Below are positions 8,083 to 16,219 of a stretch of DNA of 22,820 bases, in pieces. The stretch is from contig JBBIRM010000029.1 in assembly GCA_037441765.1 (NCBI GenBank), forward strand, positions 1 through 22,820. The letters run 5' to 3'. The stretch's first letter is position 1. Each line of letters begins with the position of its first letter. This DNA is from JBBIRM01 sp037441765 (GTDB lineage: Bacteria; Desulfobacterota; BSN033; UBA1163). The notes under the pieces are model-generated. The model made no database searches. It was not told the origin of the DNA and was given only the letters and a program-made list of their open reading frames with translations. Made by a program: the position numbers and the translations under genes.

Positions 8083-8988
8083 ATGAAAATCTCTGCCCCT
8101 GAACAGTGGTTCAACCTCGTAGATATTTTAAAAAAAGAAAAAGGGATTGCAATTATTATCGGTGCAACAGATACAGGAAAAAGTACACTTGCAAAATTTC
8201 TCATCACCAATCTTTGCAAACAGGGATTGAAAGTAGCCCTGGTTGACTCAGACATTGGACAATCCTTTCTCGGACCTCCTACAACAATTGGTCTTTCTTT
8301 ATTTAAATCTGACCCAAATTGGGAAATCGTATTATCAACACCAGAGATCTTTTTTGTTGGATCAACAACACCGGAGGGGCATTTCCCCATTCATCTTAAA
8401 GGTGTTAAAATGATGGTTGATAAAGCCCTAAATTACAGATCGGACCTAATCTTAGTAGATACGACAGGGTTTGTTTTGGGTGATGGCGGGAGAGAACTGA
8501 AGAGAAGAAAAATAGACCTCATCTTTCCGCAATTTATCCTTGCCTTACAGAGATCTGATGAAATAGAGCCAATATTAGAACTTTATAATGGAAACCCTGG
8601 TATAAAAATATTTCGCCTACCACTTTCCAATCAGGCAAGAACGAGGTCTCCCGAAGAACGAAAGGCCTATCGAACAAATAAATTTCAAGCCTATTTTAAG
8701 CAGGCCTCAATTCAAGAATTAAAATTGGAAAATATTCAAATAGAGGGAGAAGTCTTGGATCCCTTTGGAGAACCCATTCCACTGGAATGGGCGTTCAAGA
8801 TCAACGGGCTTTTGATAGGGTTGAAGAATAAAAGAGACGAAACCTTAGGATTGGGGATCATTAGAAACTATTTCGAGGAGAGAAAAACACTCAGAATTCT
8901 CACCCCACTTACTGATTTAAGGGAAATCACAACCATTCATTTCAGCTCTCAAAAGGTGATCTCCATTGATGAAGGGGATAAATTTTGA
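8083..8988 (+). CDS. Clp1/Grc3-family P-loop protein, predicted polynucleotide 5'-hydroxyl kinase
   Basis: This 301-aa protein has the layout of the Clp1 P-loop domain. Walker A is GATDTGKST at residues 27-35. VDSDIGQSFLGPPTTIGL near residue 60 matches the DxDxGQ segment that family members use near the Walker B region. VDTTGFVLGDGG follows near residue 126. The RSPEERKAYRTNKFQAYF stretch near residue 188 resembles the arginine-rich lid helix. Known relatives (Clp1, Grc3/NOL9 and archaeal homologues) phosphorylate RNA or DNA 5'-hydroxyl ends. The C-terminal 80 residues are beta-rich and not recognised. It has no good ribosome binding site and sits between a redox enzyme and an enoyl-CoA hydratase, so its role in this cluster is unclear. 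A different P-loop NTPase function is possible. Confidence 0.78.
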   Translation: MKISAPEQWFNLVDILKKEKGIAIIIGATDTGKSTLAKFLITNLCKQGLKVALVDSDIGQSFLGPPTTIGLSLFKSDPNWEIVLSTPEIFFVGSTTPEGHFPIHLKGVKMMVDKALNYRSDLILVDTTGFVLGDGGRELKRRKIDLIFPQFILALQRSDEIEPILELYNGNPGIKIFRLPLSNQARTRSPEERKAYRTNKFQAYFKQASIQELKLENIQIEGEVLDPFGEPIPLEWAFKINGLLIGLKNKRDETLGLGIIRNYFEERKTLRILTPLTDLREITTIHFSSQKVISIDEGDKF

Positions 8989-9015
8989 CATCTTTTTATA
9001 AAAAGGAGTTATTTA

Positions 9016-9447
9016 ATGACCGAAGGGAAATCGATTCAGGAACTAAAAATTGGGGATTCCGCTCAACTCTCAAGAACCATTACGGAAAAAGATATTGAGG
9101 AATTTGCCAGAGTAACCGGAGATACCAATCCCCTCCATCTTGATGAAAACTTTGCCCAAAAGACCATATTTAAGGGGAGAATTGCCCATGGGCTTATTTC
9201 CATGGGACTCTTCTCTACTATCTTAGGAAATATCCTTCCTGGATATGGAACCATCTACCTCTCCCATGAGATCAAATTTATTGCTCCTGTTAGGATTGGG
9301 GATACAATTACAGCGAGGGTTCAGGTGCTCGAAATTAATGTTGAGAAAAATAGAGTCAAATTTAGAACAACCTGTATTAACCAGGATGGCAAAATCGTAG
9401 TAGATGGAACCGCCTGGGCAATGCCCCCTTCTTCTCACCTCGTTTGA
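9016..9447 (+). CDS. MaoC-type (R)-specific enoyl-CoA hydratase (PhaJ-like)
   Basis: This predicted hot-dog-fold hydratase adds water to a 2-enoyl-CoA or removes it from an (R)-3-hydroxyacyl-CoA. The 143-aa length is that of a single-domain PhaJ protein. The catalytic pair lies in FARVTGDTNPLHLDENF, with D36 and H41 at the positions used by PhaJ. The following IAHGLISMGL helix is also typical. AAAGGAG about nine bases upstream sets the ATG. It is the last gene of the + strand cluster, and its final 13 bases overlap the end of the convergent ferritin-like gene. It fits a pathway that handles CoA thioesters, but the acyl chain cannot be inferred. Confidence 0.9.
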   Translation: MTEGKSIQELKIGDSAQLSRTITEKDIEEFARVTGDTNPLHLDENFAQKTIFKGRIAHGLISMGLFSTILGNILPGYGTIYLSHEIKFIAPVRIGDTITARVQVLEINVEKNRVKFRTTCINQDGKIVVDGTAWAMPPSSHLV

Positions 9448-9878
9448 TCTAATAAACTTTTTAATTTCTGAATCCTATCGCCTCTCTTTTTTGCGACAAA
9501 AGAAAAAGCCCTGGGAACATCAGCCATAAGATGTTTGGATTGCTCTGCTGCCACTTGATAGAATTTCAACATCGTCTCTTCCATTTTTATGGCCTCAGCA
9601 ACAGCATTTGAAAGGGAGATATCTTTAGAAAGCGCCTTTTTGAATTGATAATCATCCGGATTGAGGTCAAAAGCAAAACAACCTTCGATGGCATCAGTGA
9701 TCACCCCATAGTAGGCCCTCTCGATCTGGCTGTAAAATTTCCCATTCTCTTTTACAAAAGAAGAAAAGAGATCTTTTTCCTTTTCGAATCGTTGGGCTAA
9801 GTCTTGATATACCTTAGCAGATTCATTCTCAAGTTCTCTGGCCAAACTGATCGCTCCTGAACATGTGCTAATTCCCAT
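9435..9878 (-). CDS. Ferritin-like helical protein, degenerate metal site
   Basis: This 147-aa, nearly all-helical protein has the spacing of a rubrerythrin/ferritin-like four-helix bundle, with helices around residues 8-30, 37-62, 84-107 and 115-143. Helix 1 has ELENESAKVYQDLA and helix 3 has MEETMLKFY. The two ExxH motifs that bind the di-iron centre in rubrerythrins are not seen: helix 2 has SQIERAYYG, and helix 4 is basic (VAKKRGDRIQKL). There is no rubredoxin-like CxxC knuckle. It may be a scaffolding or stress protein rather than an active peroxidase. GAGGAGG upstream supports the ATG. It is the last gene of the - strand livKHMGF-mmsA operon. Confidence is good for the fold and low for the function. 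Confidence 0.65.
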   Translation of the reverse strand: MGISTCSGAISLARELENESAKVYQDLAQRFEKEKDLFSSFVKENGKFYSQIERAYYGVITDAIEGCFAFDLNPDDYQFKKALSKDISLSNAVAEAIKMEETMLKFYQVAAEQSKHLMADVPRAFSFVAKKRGDRIQKLKSLLDQTR

Positions 9879-9915
9879 TGGTAATTACCTCCTCTATTCT
9901 AACCTATCCTGACAG

Positions 9916-9945
9916 TAACCACGGGTTCATGACCCGTATCGGTTA
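9916..9945 (-). other. Intercistronic hairpin after mmsA
   Basis: TAACC ACGGGT (9916-9926) pairs with ACCCGT ATC GGTTA (9932-9945), giving 11 base pairs with a three-base bulge and a five-base loop. On the transcribed (-) strand it begins directly after the mmsA stop codon. No T-run follows, so it is more likely an RNA stability or processing element than a terminator. Confidence 0.5.
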
Positions 9946-9946
9946 T

Positions 9947-11437
9947 TTAGAACCATCTTTGGATGACAACCTTGCTCTCGGTGAAGAAGCGAACCGCCTC
10001 CTTTCCCTGGGTATGTAAAACTCCAAAAAAGGAATCTTTCATCCCGCTGAATGGGAAGAAGGCCATGGGAGCAACGATCCCGATATTTATTCCAACATTC
10101 CCGCTTTCGATATTATAGAGAAAATACCGAGCATCTCGACCACTCTGGGTGAAAATGGCATTCCCATTACCAAACGGATTTGAATTACAAATCTCGACTG
10201 CCTTTTCCAAATTCTTGGCACGCATGATGCTCATCACCGGGCCAAAGATCTCTTCTTTTCCTATCTTCATATCTGGTGAGACATTCTCGAAAATCGTTGG
10301 ATTTAAAAAGCATGTCTCCGGATAATCTCCTACGATCTTAGGTTTTCTCCCATCCAAGATGAGTTTGGCACCTTCCTTAATCCCGCTTTCTATATATCTA
10401 ATAATATTGGCCTTTTTCTCCTTATCCCTCACCGGCCCCATCTGAATAGATTCATCAAGACCATAGCCCACCTTTATTTTTGAGGCCATATCACAGACTT
10501 GATCCACAAAACTTCTGTAAAACTTATCATCATCTCCTACGATGAGGAGATTTGCTCCTGATAAGCATCTTTGGCCTGCATTGCCAAAGAAGGATGTCAT
10601 AAGGGCTGCAATGGTAGCAGGGACATTACAGTCTGGCATTATCACCATAAAGTTCTTTGCCCCGCATTGTGCAATTACCCTTTTTCCTGTCTCTCCACAC
10701 TTTTTATAGATCACATCCCTTCCCGTTGGGGTTGACCCTACGAAGGTGATTCCAACAATATCATTATGTTCAAGCATTCCATTAACAACCGTTCTTCCCC
10801 CATTGACCACATTCCAAACTCCAGGAGGAAAACCTGCCTCCTCAGCCAGTTCAGCAAGCCTTGTCTGGCTGAGAGGAACTTCGCTTGAGGGCTTGATTAC
10901 AATAGTATTGCCGGTGGCCAAAGCATAGGGAGCGGACCAAAGTGGAATCATAAAAGGGAAATTGAAAGGACCAATGATCCCAAAGACTCCTAATGGGGTC
11001 GGGACAAGGTATTCGTCGATTCCTGTGGCTATGTCCTCTGAATAATAACCCTGCATTAAAGTGGGAATACCACAAGCGACCTCAACATTTTCGATTCCAC
11101 GTCTTGTCTCTCCTCTTGATTCGTCAATAGTCTTCCCATGTTCCATGGTTTGGATTCTACTCACTTCTTCAAAATTTTCTTCAAGCAATTCTTTCAATCT
11201 GAAGAGAATCCTTGATCGAGCCAGTGGAGTCGTTCTTCTCCATTCTGGAAAGGCGGCCTTTGCTGCAGCAACTGCTGCATCAATCTCCTCCCGAGTTGAG
11301 ATAGGACATTTCCCAATTACCTTCCCAGTGGCAGGATTGACCACATCAACAATCTCACCCTTTGAATCAACCCATTCTCCATTAATATAATTTTTTACTT
11401 CCTTTACTCCCTTAATCGGTTCTTCTAAAACTGCCAT
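9947..11437 (-). CDS. mmsA: CoA-acylating methylmalonate-semialdehyde dehydrogenase (MmsA family)
   Basis: This predicted cytoplasmic NAD-dependent aldehyde dehydrogenase turns methylmalonate or malonate semialdehyde plus CoA into propionyl-CoA or acetyl-CoA, a step in valine, thymine and inositol breakdown. At 496 aa it is the normal length. The substrate-side asparagine is in GPFNFPFM (residue 159) and the nucleophile is C291 in GNAGQRCLSGA. The glutamate general base of ordinary aldehyde dehydrogenases is absent: the matching stretch is IAQCGAKNF, as expected for CoA-dependent members. The C-terminus FFPFSGMKDSFFG is characteristic of MmsA. AGGAGGAAAG precedes the ATG. It follows livF by 25 bases in a - strand operon, suggesting that the imported compound yields a semialdehyde. 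Other acyl semialdehydes are possible. Confidence 0.88.
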   Translation of the reverse strand: MAVLEEPIKGVKEVKNYINGEWVDSKGEIVDVVNPATGKVIGKCPISTREEIDAAVAAAKAAFPEWRRTTPLARSRILFRLKELLEENFEEVSRIQTMEHGKTIDESRGETRRGIENVEVACGIPTLMQGYYSEDIATGIDEYLVPTPLGVFGIIGPFNFPFMIPLWSAPYALATGNTIVIKPSSEVPLSQTRLAELAEEAGFPPGVWNVVNGGRTVVNGMLEHNDIVGITFVGSTPTGRDVIYKKCGETGKRVIAQCGAKNFMVIMPDCNVPATIAALMTSFFGNAGQRCLSGANLLIVGDDDKFYRSFVDQVCDMASKIKVGYGLDESIQMGPVRDKEKKANIIRYIESGIKEGAKLILDGRKPKIVGDYPETCFLNPTIFENVSPDMKIGKEEIFGPVMSIMRAKNLEKAVEICNSNPFGNGNAIFTQSGRDARYFLYNIESGNVGINIGIVAPMAFFPFSGMKDSFFGVLHTQGKEAVRFFTESKVVIQRWF

Positions 11438-11462
11438 CCCACTTTCCTCCTTTTTAGTTAAA

Positions 11463-12167
11463 TTATATTCCTAAATAGGCTTCTCTAACGTGGTCATTGT
11501 TTAATAAATCTTTCCCAGTTCCCTCCATGGTTACCCTTCCGTTTTCTAAGACATAGGCTCTGTTTGCCAAATTGAGCGCTTCGTTCACATTCTGTTCTAC
11601 CAAAAGTACTGTCACCCCCTCTTGATGCACTTTTTCAATTGCCTCAAAGATCTTTCTTACAATGAGGGGACCCAATCCTATAGAAGGTTCGTCGAGAAGG
11701 AGTATTTTGGGTTTTCCCATAAGCCCTCTTGCAATGGCCAGCATCTGCTGTTCTCCGCCGCTTAAGGTATGTGCCAATTGCGTTTCTCTTTCCTCAAGAA
11801 CTGGGAAAAGGGAATAGACCCATTTCAACATTTCTGCTCTACTCCTTCGCACCGTGGGATAGTAGGACCCCATCTGAAGGTTTTCCTTTACCGTCATATA
11901 AGGGAAAAGTTTTCTTCCCTCTGGAACATGAACGATTTGATAACCAAAAATTTGATGAGGAGAAAGATGTTGAATGGGTTTCCCATCGAATTCAATCGTC
12001 CCTTTAAATGGATGAAGAATCCCTGAGATGGTCTTCAAAAGAGTGCTCTTTCCTGCTCCATTGGCTCCCACCAGTGAAACAATCTCCCTTTCTTCAACAT
12101 TGAAGGAAACCTCCCAGAGGGCTTGGACTTTTCCGTAATATACATCAATCTGAGAAACCTTAAGCAT
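11463..12167 (-). CDS. livF: ABC transporter ATP-binding protein LivF (second system)
   Basis: This is an ATPase of the second importer, 234 aa. Walker A is GANGAGKST near residue 35, the signature LSGGEQQML is near residue 135, and Walker B is ILLLDEPSIGLGP. The switch region VLLVEQNVNEAL, with Q in place of H, is typical of LivF. All motifs follow the LivF norm more closely than in the first system in this window. Its ATG overlaps the end of livG by 8 bases, which implies translational coupling. Confidence 0.94.
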   Translation of the reverse strand: MLKVSQIDVYYGKVQALWEVSFNVEEREIVSLVGANGAGKSTLLKTISGILHPFKGTIEFDGKPIQHLSPHQIFGYQIVHVPEGRKLFPYMTVKENLQMGSYYPTVRRSRAEMLKWVYSLFPVLEERETQLAHTLSGGEQQMLAIARGLMGKPKILLLDEPSIGLGPLIVRKIFEAIEKVHQEGVTVLLVEQNVNEALNLANRAYVLENGRVTMEGTGKDLLNNDHVREAYLGI

Positions 12168-12882
12168 AACTCACCCCGAGGTAGGCCTGAATCACCGTGG
12201 GATCCTTAGAAATTTGAGCAGGTGGACCTTCGGCGATCTTTTCTCCATAATGCATGACTATGAGACGATCACATATGGGCATGATGAATTTCATCACATG
12301 CTCTACTAAAAAGATTGTGATCCCCCTTTTCTGAATTTTCCTCACAACCTCTACGAATCGTGTTACTTCAGAAGGGTTTAATCCGGCAATAGGTTCATCT
12401 AATAAAAGTAACTTTGGCTGTGTTGCTAAGGCTTTAGCCACCTCTAATAATTTTAAATAACCTACAGGCAACTCCCCAGCAATCTTTTCCTTAAAATGAA
12501 GAAAATTGAGGAAATCGAGGGTTTCAATCGCTATTGACTCCGCCTTTTTCAAGGATTCAGATTTACTCAAGGCTGAAACCTGCACATTTTTTAAAACTGT
12601 CATTTTACTAAATGGTTTAACTAACTGAAATGTCCTAGCAATTCCCTTACGGCAAATCTCATGGGCTTTCATTCGAGTAATCTCTTCCCCTTGAAAAAAG
12701 ATCGAACCGGAATCAGGCCTTAAGAACCCCGAAATCAAGTTGAAAAAAGTCGTTTTCCCTGCACCATTGGGTCCAATAAGGCCAAGGATCTCCCCTTGTT
12801 GAACAACCAAATCCATTTTTGAGACTGCCTTAATACCACCAAATCTCTTATTTAAATTCCTTACCTCTAAAAGGATTTCCAT
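12160..12882 (-). CDS. livG: ABC transporter ATP-binding protein LivG (second system)
   Basis: This is the partner ATPase of the second importer, 240 aa. Walker A is GPNGAGKTT near residue 38 and Walker B is LLLLDEPIAGLNP near residue 165. The switch histidine is in FLVEHVMKFI. The signature loop reads LPVGYLK in place of the canonical LSGGQ, a LivG-type variation. RTFQLVKPF after the Q-loop is a well-kept LivG segment. It starts 16 bases after livM and overlaps livF by 8 bases. Confidence 0.93.
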   Translation of the reverse strand: MEILLEVRNLNKRFGGIKAVSKMDLVVQQGEILGLIGPNGAGKTTFFNLISGFLRPDSGSIFFQGEEITRMKAHEICRKGIARTFQLVKPFSKMTVLKNVQVSALSKSESLKKAESIAIETLDFLNFLHFKEKIAGELPVGYLKLLEVAKALATQPKLLLLDEPIAGLNPSEVTRFVEVVRKIQKRGITIFLVEHVMKFIMPICDRLIVMHYGEKIAEGPPAQISKDPTVIQAYLGVSYA

Positions 12883-12898
12883 CTCCCTAACCGTTAAT

Positions 12899-13822
12899 TT
12901 ATCCTTTTTTAAAAAATTTATTTCTCAAACCTATTAACCCTTCAGGCATAAAACGCATCACAACCACAATTACAAGCCCATAAATTAGAAGATTCGCAGC
13001 GGGAGAGATTACCCTAAAAATTTCTGCAATGGGAACTAATAGGAGAGCACCAATGACAGGTCCTACAATTGTTCCCATCCCCCCTACAATGCTAACAAAA
13101 ATCATCTGCATAGAAGTATGAACAGTCATGACCACATGGGGGTTAAAATAGAGTTGATAACTGGCGAAGAAACTTCCCCCGATGCCAGCGAAGAATGCAC
13201 TGATCGCAAGCGTTAAGACTTTCAATCTGGTCACATCAATCCCAATGGCCCTCGAGGCATCTTCATCCTCCCGCATGGCAGAGAGATAATATCCCATCCT
13301 CGAAACTGAAATGGCATACATAACCAAAATCGTCCCAACCACAATGCCCAAGATGATGTAATACTCCACCACCCTCGGGGCAATTTCAAAATGGATGGAG
13401 AGTCCATCATCCCCTCCAGTAAAGGTATCCCAGTTCTGGGCGACGAGCCGTATCACCTCAGCCGAGGCAAGTGTGGAAAGGGCAAAATATGGGCCTCGTA
13501 GACGAAAGGTGATGTATCCGAGAATTGTTGCATAAAAGGAAGCCAGAAGTCCTCCCAAGATCATTCCAATCCATGGGGAAAGCCCCACCTTAAGATAGAG
13601 CAGGGTTGAGGTATAAGCCCCGATTCCATACATGGCTGCATGGCCAAAGGATATCTGTCCTCCAAATCCTCCCAGGAGATTCCAGCTCTGTCCAAGAACA
13701 ATGTTGAGAAGGACAAGAATAAGGATATGCATTACATATTTGCTTGGTCCAAAAATGGGGATAGCCATTAAGATGGCCAAGCCAATGAGACTAAAGATTA
13801 AGTTAAAATTTCTTGTTTCCAT
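12899..13822 (-). CDS. livM: Branched-chain amino acid-type ABC transporter permease LivM (second system)
   Basis: This is an inner-membrane permease of 307 aa, hydrophobic throughout. GQISFGHAAMYGIGAYTS near residue 55, the coupling loop AMREDEDASRAIGI near residue 180 and the C-terminal FMPEGLIGL identify it as LivM. It begins eight bases after the livH stop without a clear ribosome binding site, so coupling to livH is likely. With LivH it forms the membrane channel of the second importer. Confidence 0.93.
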   Translation of the reverse strand: METRNFNLIFSLIGLAILMAIPIFGPSKYVMHILILVLLNIVLGQSWNLLGGFGGQISFGHAAMYGIGAYTSTLLYLKVGLSPWIGMILGGLLASFYATILGYITFRLRGPYFALSTLASAEVIRLVAQNWDTFTGGDDGLSIHFEIAPRVVEYYIILGIVVGTILVMYAISVSRMGYYLSAMREDEDASRAIGIDVTRLKVLTLAISAFFAGIGGSFFASYQLYFNPHVVMTVHTSMQMIFVSIVGGMGTIVGPVIGALLLVPIAEIFRVISPAANLLIYGLVIVVVMRFMPEGLIGLRNKFFKKG

Positions 13823-13830
13823 CCGTTCTA

Positions 13831-14709
13831 TTAGAGCCTCGATCTTCCAAAGAGGCCAGAAGGTTTAAATAGAAGAACAAGAACAAATATGATCAACCCA
13901 AAAGCATCTTTATATCCTGCAGAGATGAAGAGGGTTCCGAGTTGTTCAGTAACTCCTAATAAAATACCACCAAGTGCTGCACCTACAATGGAACCCATTC
14001 CTCCTAATACCACAACAACGAAGGCTTTCACAATATAGACAAAACCAACATAAGGGTATACGTAAAAGATGGGGGTGAGGAGAACACCTGCTGTCCCCGC
14101 TAAAGCAACGCCAATCCCAAAAGCGATCAACATCATCTTCTCTATATTAACCCCCATAAACATGGCTGCCTCTTGATCCTGAGCAGTTGCTCTAATCGCT
14201 CTTCCTGTTTCTGTAAACATTAAAAATATTGAAACCGCTGTTACCAAAATAGCCGAGGTAAAGAAGGCGAAAAGGAGTGCAGAGCTGACCGATAAACCAG
14301 CAAATGAATAAGAAGTACTTACCAATTGAGCAGGGGTTGAACGATAATCTGCTTTCCAGATTAACTGAACAAAATTGGTGATCGCCAGGGAGAGCCCTGC
14401 GGTAATCAGAAGCGTTCCCATTTCGCCCCCTGCCTTGGCCACTGGTGAGACAAGGGTTCTAAAGATGATCCAACCAATAAGAAAGAAGACTGGCAAGGCG
14501 ATGAGAAGAGGAGGCAGTTCTCCCCCACCTACCAGAACCACAAACCAATAGGCTAGATACATCCCTAACATGATCAGATCGCCATGGATCATATTGATTA
14601 CCCTCATCACTCCAAAGATGATCGTCAAACCAATAGCAATCAACCCATAGATCGATCCAATAAGGATTCCATTTACAATGGCTTGAAGGAGAATATCAAA
14701 TTTTGGCAT
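13831..14709 (-). CDS. livH: Branched-chain amino acid-type ABC transporter permease LivH (second system)
   Basis: This is a permease of 292 aa with multiple membrane spans. IYGLIAIGLTIIFGVMRVIN followed by MIHGDLIMLGMYLAYW near residue 40, the coupling loop ATAQDQEAAMFMGV near residue 180, and the C-terminal KPSGLFGRS are LivH landmarks. GAGGAGAG upstream on the - strand sets the ATG. It is 69 bases downstream of the receptor gene, with no terminator of the kind seen between livK and livH in the first system, so receptor and permease levels may be less uncoupled here. Confidence 0.93.
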   Translation of the reverse strand: MPKFDILLQAIVNGILIGSIYGLIAIGLTIIFGVMRVINMIHGDLIMLGMYLAYWFVVLVGGGELPPLLIALPVFFLIGWIIFRTLVSPVAKAGGEMGTLLITAGLSLAITNFVQLIWKADYRSTPAQLVSTSYSFAGLSVSSALLFAFFTSAILVTAVSIFLMFTETGRAIRATAQDQEAAMFMGVNIEKMMLIAFGIGVALAGTAGVLLTPIFYVYPYVGFVYIVKAFVVVVLGGMGSIVGAALGGILLGVTEQLGTLFISAGYKDAFGLIIFVLVLLFKPSGLFGRSRL

Positions 14710-14778
14710 CTCTCTCCTCAGAAAAGGTTTTAAATGGAAATGGGTGTATCGTTTAAAATCTAAAATGAGAAATAAGGA

Positions 14779-15984
14779 TCAATATTTGCCTGGATAGATC
14801 CAATCGGCCTCAGCTACTTCTTTGGGCCAAACATTGACTAGTTTACCATCCTGCCATTGACTGAGCACCACCTGGCCATTCTTTAACCCATTGTTCTGAT
14901 TTGTATAGCCATCAAAATTTTCAAATTTGACTCTCCCAAAAGTTGTCATCATATCGGTTTTGGCTAAGGCGTCTCTGACTGCTTCGCGGGTCAATGTCTT
15001 GGCACGTTTTAAAGCGTCTGCAATGACATAGACGGCAGCATATCCTTCTGCTTCATGTTCTTTAGGATATTTACCAAACCTTTGCATAAATTTTTTCATA
15101 AAGGCTTGAACTGCTGGATCTTTTGGATTGCCCGACCACGGACCAGTGGAATAGACATGATTTCCTGCCACTGTGGCCTGCTCTATGAACTCGCTAATGC
15201 TGAAACCTGCTCCCGCTCCAGAGAACATTTTAGGTTTCAACCCCAATTCCCTCGCCTGCCTCAGTATGAGTGCAGAGTCCGGAATGTTTGAAGCCATGAA
15301 GACAAGATCAGGGCTGGCCGCTTTGGTTTTGGTAAGAAGGTCACGGTAGTCAAGGGCCAGTGGAGGATAAACTTCAGAAACAACGATCTCGTATCTATTC
15401 TCCTCCAGAAACTTTTTGAAAGGCTCGGCAACTCCCTTTCCATAGATAGTATTTTCGTAGAGACAGGCTACTTTTTTAACATCAGTGGCCACATTTTTAA
15501 GGAATTGCTGAAGCGGTACAGAGTTGAACGAAGAAGCAGGGTTTAGCCGAAAGGTCCACTGAAAACCAGACTTAGTCACAATGTCTGCAGATGGGTGATC
15601 CACCAGATAAGGCATCTTTGCCCTTTCACATATCTGGGCAATAGCATAGCCCACACCACTTAACCTTCCTCCAATAATAGCAATGATCTCTTTACGTGCA
15701 ATCAATTTCTCTGCGGCGGTTTGACCAAGATCCATCTTATCTTGACTATCTTCAAAAACGATCTTGATGGGTCTTCCCTTAATTCCCCCTTTGGCATTGA
15801 TCTCATCGGCTGCAATGTTATAGGCCTGATAGAATTTTGTTCCAAAAGCAGCATATGGGCCTGTCACAGGTTGAACGGTTCCAATGTAGATTGGTTCTGC
15901 AGCCCTGGAATGAGGTACTGATATTAAAAATATACATCCAAGGCTAATCAAAGAATAAATTAAAAATAATCTTCTCTTCTTCAT
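14779..15984 (-). CDS. livK: ABC transporter substrate-binding protein LivK (second system), Sec-exported
   Basis: This is the periplasmic receptor for the second importer, 401 aa. The N-terminus has a basic start (MKKRR), a hydrophobic core and a probable signal peptidase I site after SRA near residue 28. SLGC lies inside the core but does not fit a lipobox well. The mature part opens with YIGTVQPVTGPYAAFG and ADEINAKGGIKGRPI, typical Peripla_BP_6 landmarks. In contrast to the first receptor in this window it has no twin-arginine motif, so the two receptors probably leave by different export routes. AAGGAGGTAGGGAG lies just upstream of the ATG. Co-transcription with mmsA points to valine-like or related substrates, but this is inference. 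Confidence 0.92.
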   Translation of the reverse strand: MKKRRLFLIYSLISLGCIFLISVPHSRAAEPIYIGTVQPVTGPYAAFGTKFYQAYNIAADEINAKGGIKGRPIKIVFEDSQDKMDLGQTAAEKLIARKEIIAIIGGRLSGVGYAIAQICERAKMPYLVDHPSADIVTKSGFQWTFRLNPASSFNSVPLQQFLKNVATDVKKVACLYENTIYGKGVAEPFKKFLEENRYEIVVSEVYPPLALDYRDLLTKTKAASPDLVFMASNIPDSALILRQARELGLKPKMFSGAGAGFSISEFIEQATVAGNHVYSTGPWSGNPKDPAVQAFMKKFMQRFGKYPKEHEAEGYAAVYVIADALKRAKTLTREAVRDALAKTDMMTTFGRVKFENFDGYTNQNNGLKNGQVVLSQWQDGKLVNVWPKEVAEADWIYPGKY

Positions 15985-16130
15985 ATCTCCCTACCTCCTT
16001 TCTTTATTAAACGATACACCCATTCCCTACTGTTTTCATCAAGGGATAACCCGCTCCCCCGAAAATTAAAAAGGCTAACCTATGAAAAATTTTTTGATGT
16101 AGATTTGTGTCAATTGGGTTTGATTTGGGT

Positions 16131-16159
16131 AAATTAATATAGATAATTTTTTTTGTCAA
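16131..16159 (-). promoter_or_regulatory. Candidate promoter for the second liv operon
   Basis: On the - strand TTGACA (16159-16154) is followed after 17 bases by TAATTT (16136-16131), a perfect -35 with a weak -10. It lies about 150 bases upstream of livK, next to an AT-rich palindrome. The surroundings are very AT-rich, so the -10 assignment is uncertain. Confidence 0.4.
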
Positions 16160-16169
16160 GGATTTTTTT

Positions 16170-16189
16170 ATAAATATTATAATATTTAT
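16170..16189. repeat. 20-bp perfect AT-only palindrome upstream of the liv promoter
   Basis: ATAAATATTATAATATTTAT reads identically on both strands. It sits about 10 bases upstream of the -35 box proposed for the second liv operon and 30 bases past the end of the 115-codon gene. It could be a regulator binding site, an UP-like element, or a hairpin in the upstream gene's transcript. Palindromes of only A and T are also more likely by chance in such a region. Confidence 0.5.
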
Positions 16190-16219
16190 TATTTTTTCCT
16201 AAATAATTGAAATAATTTA

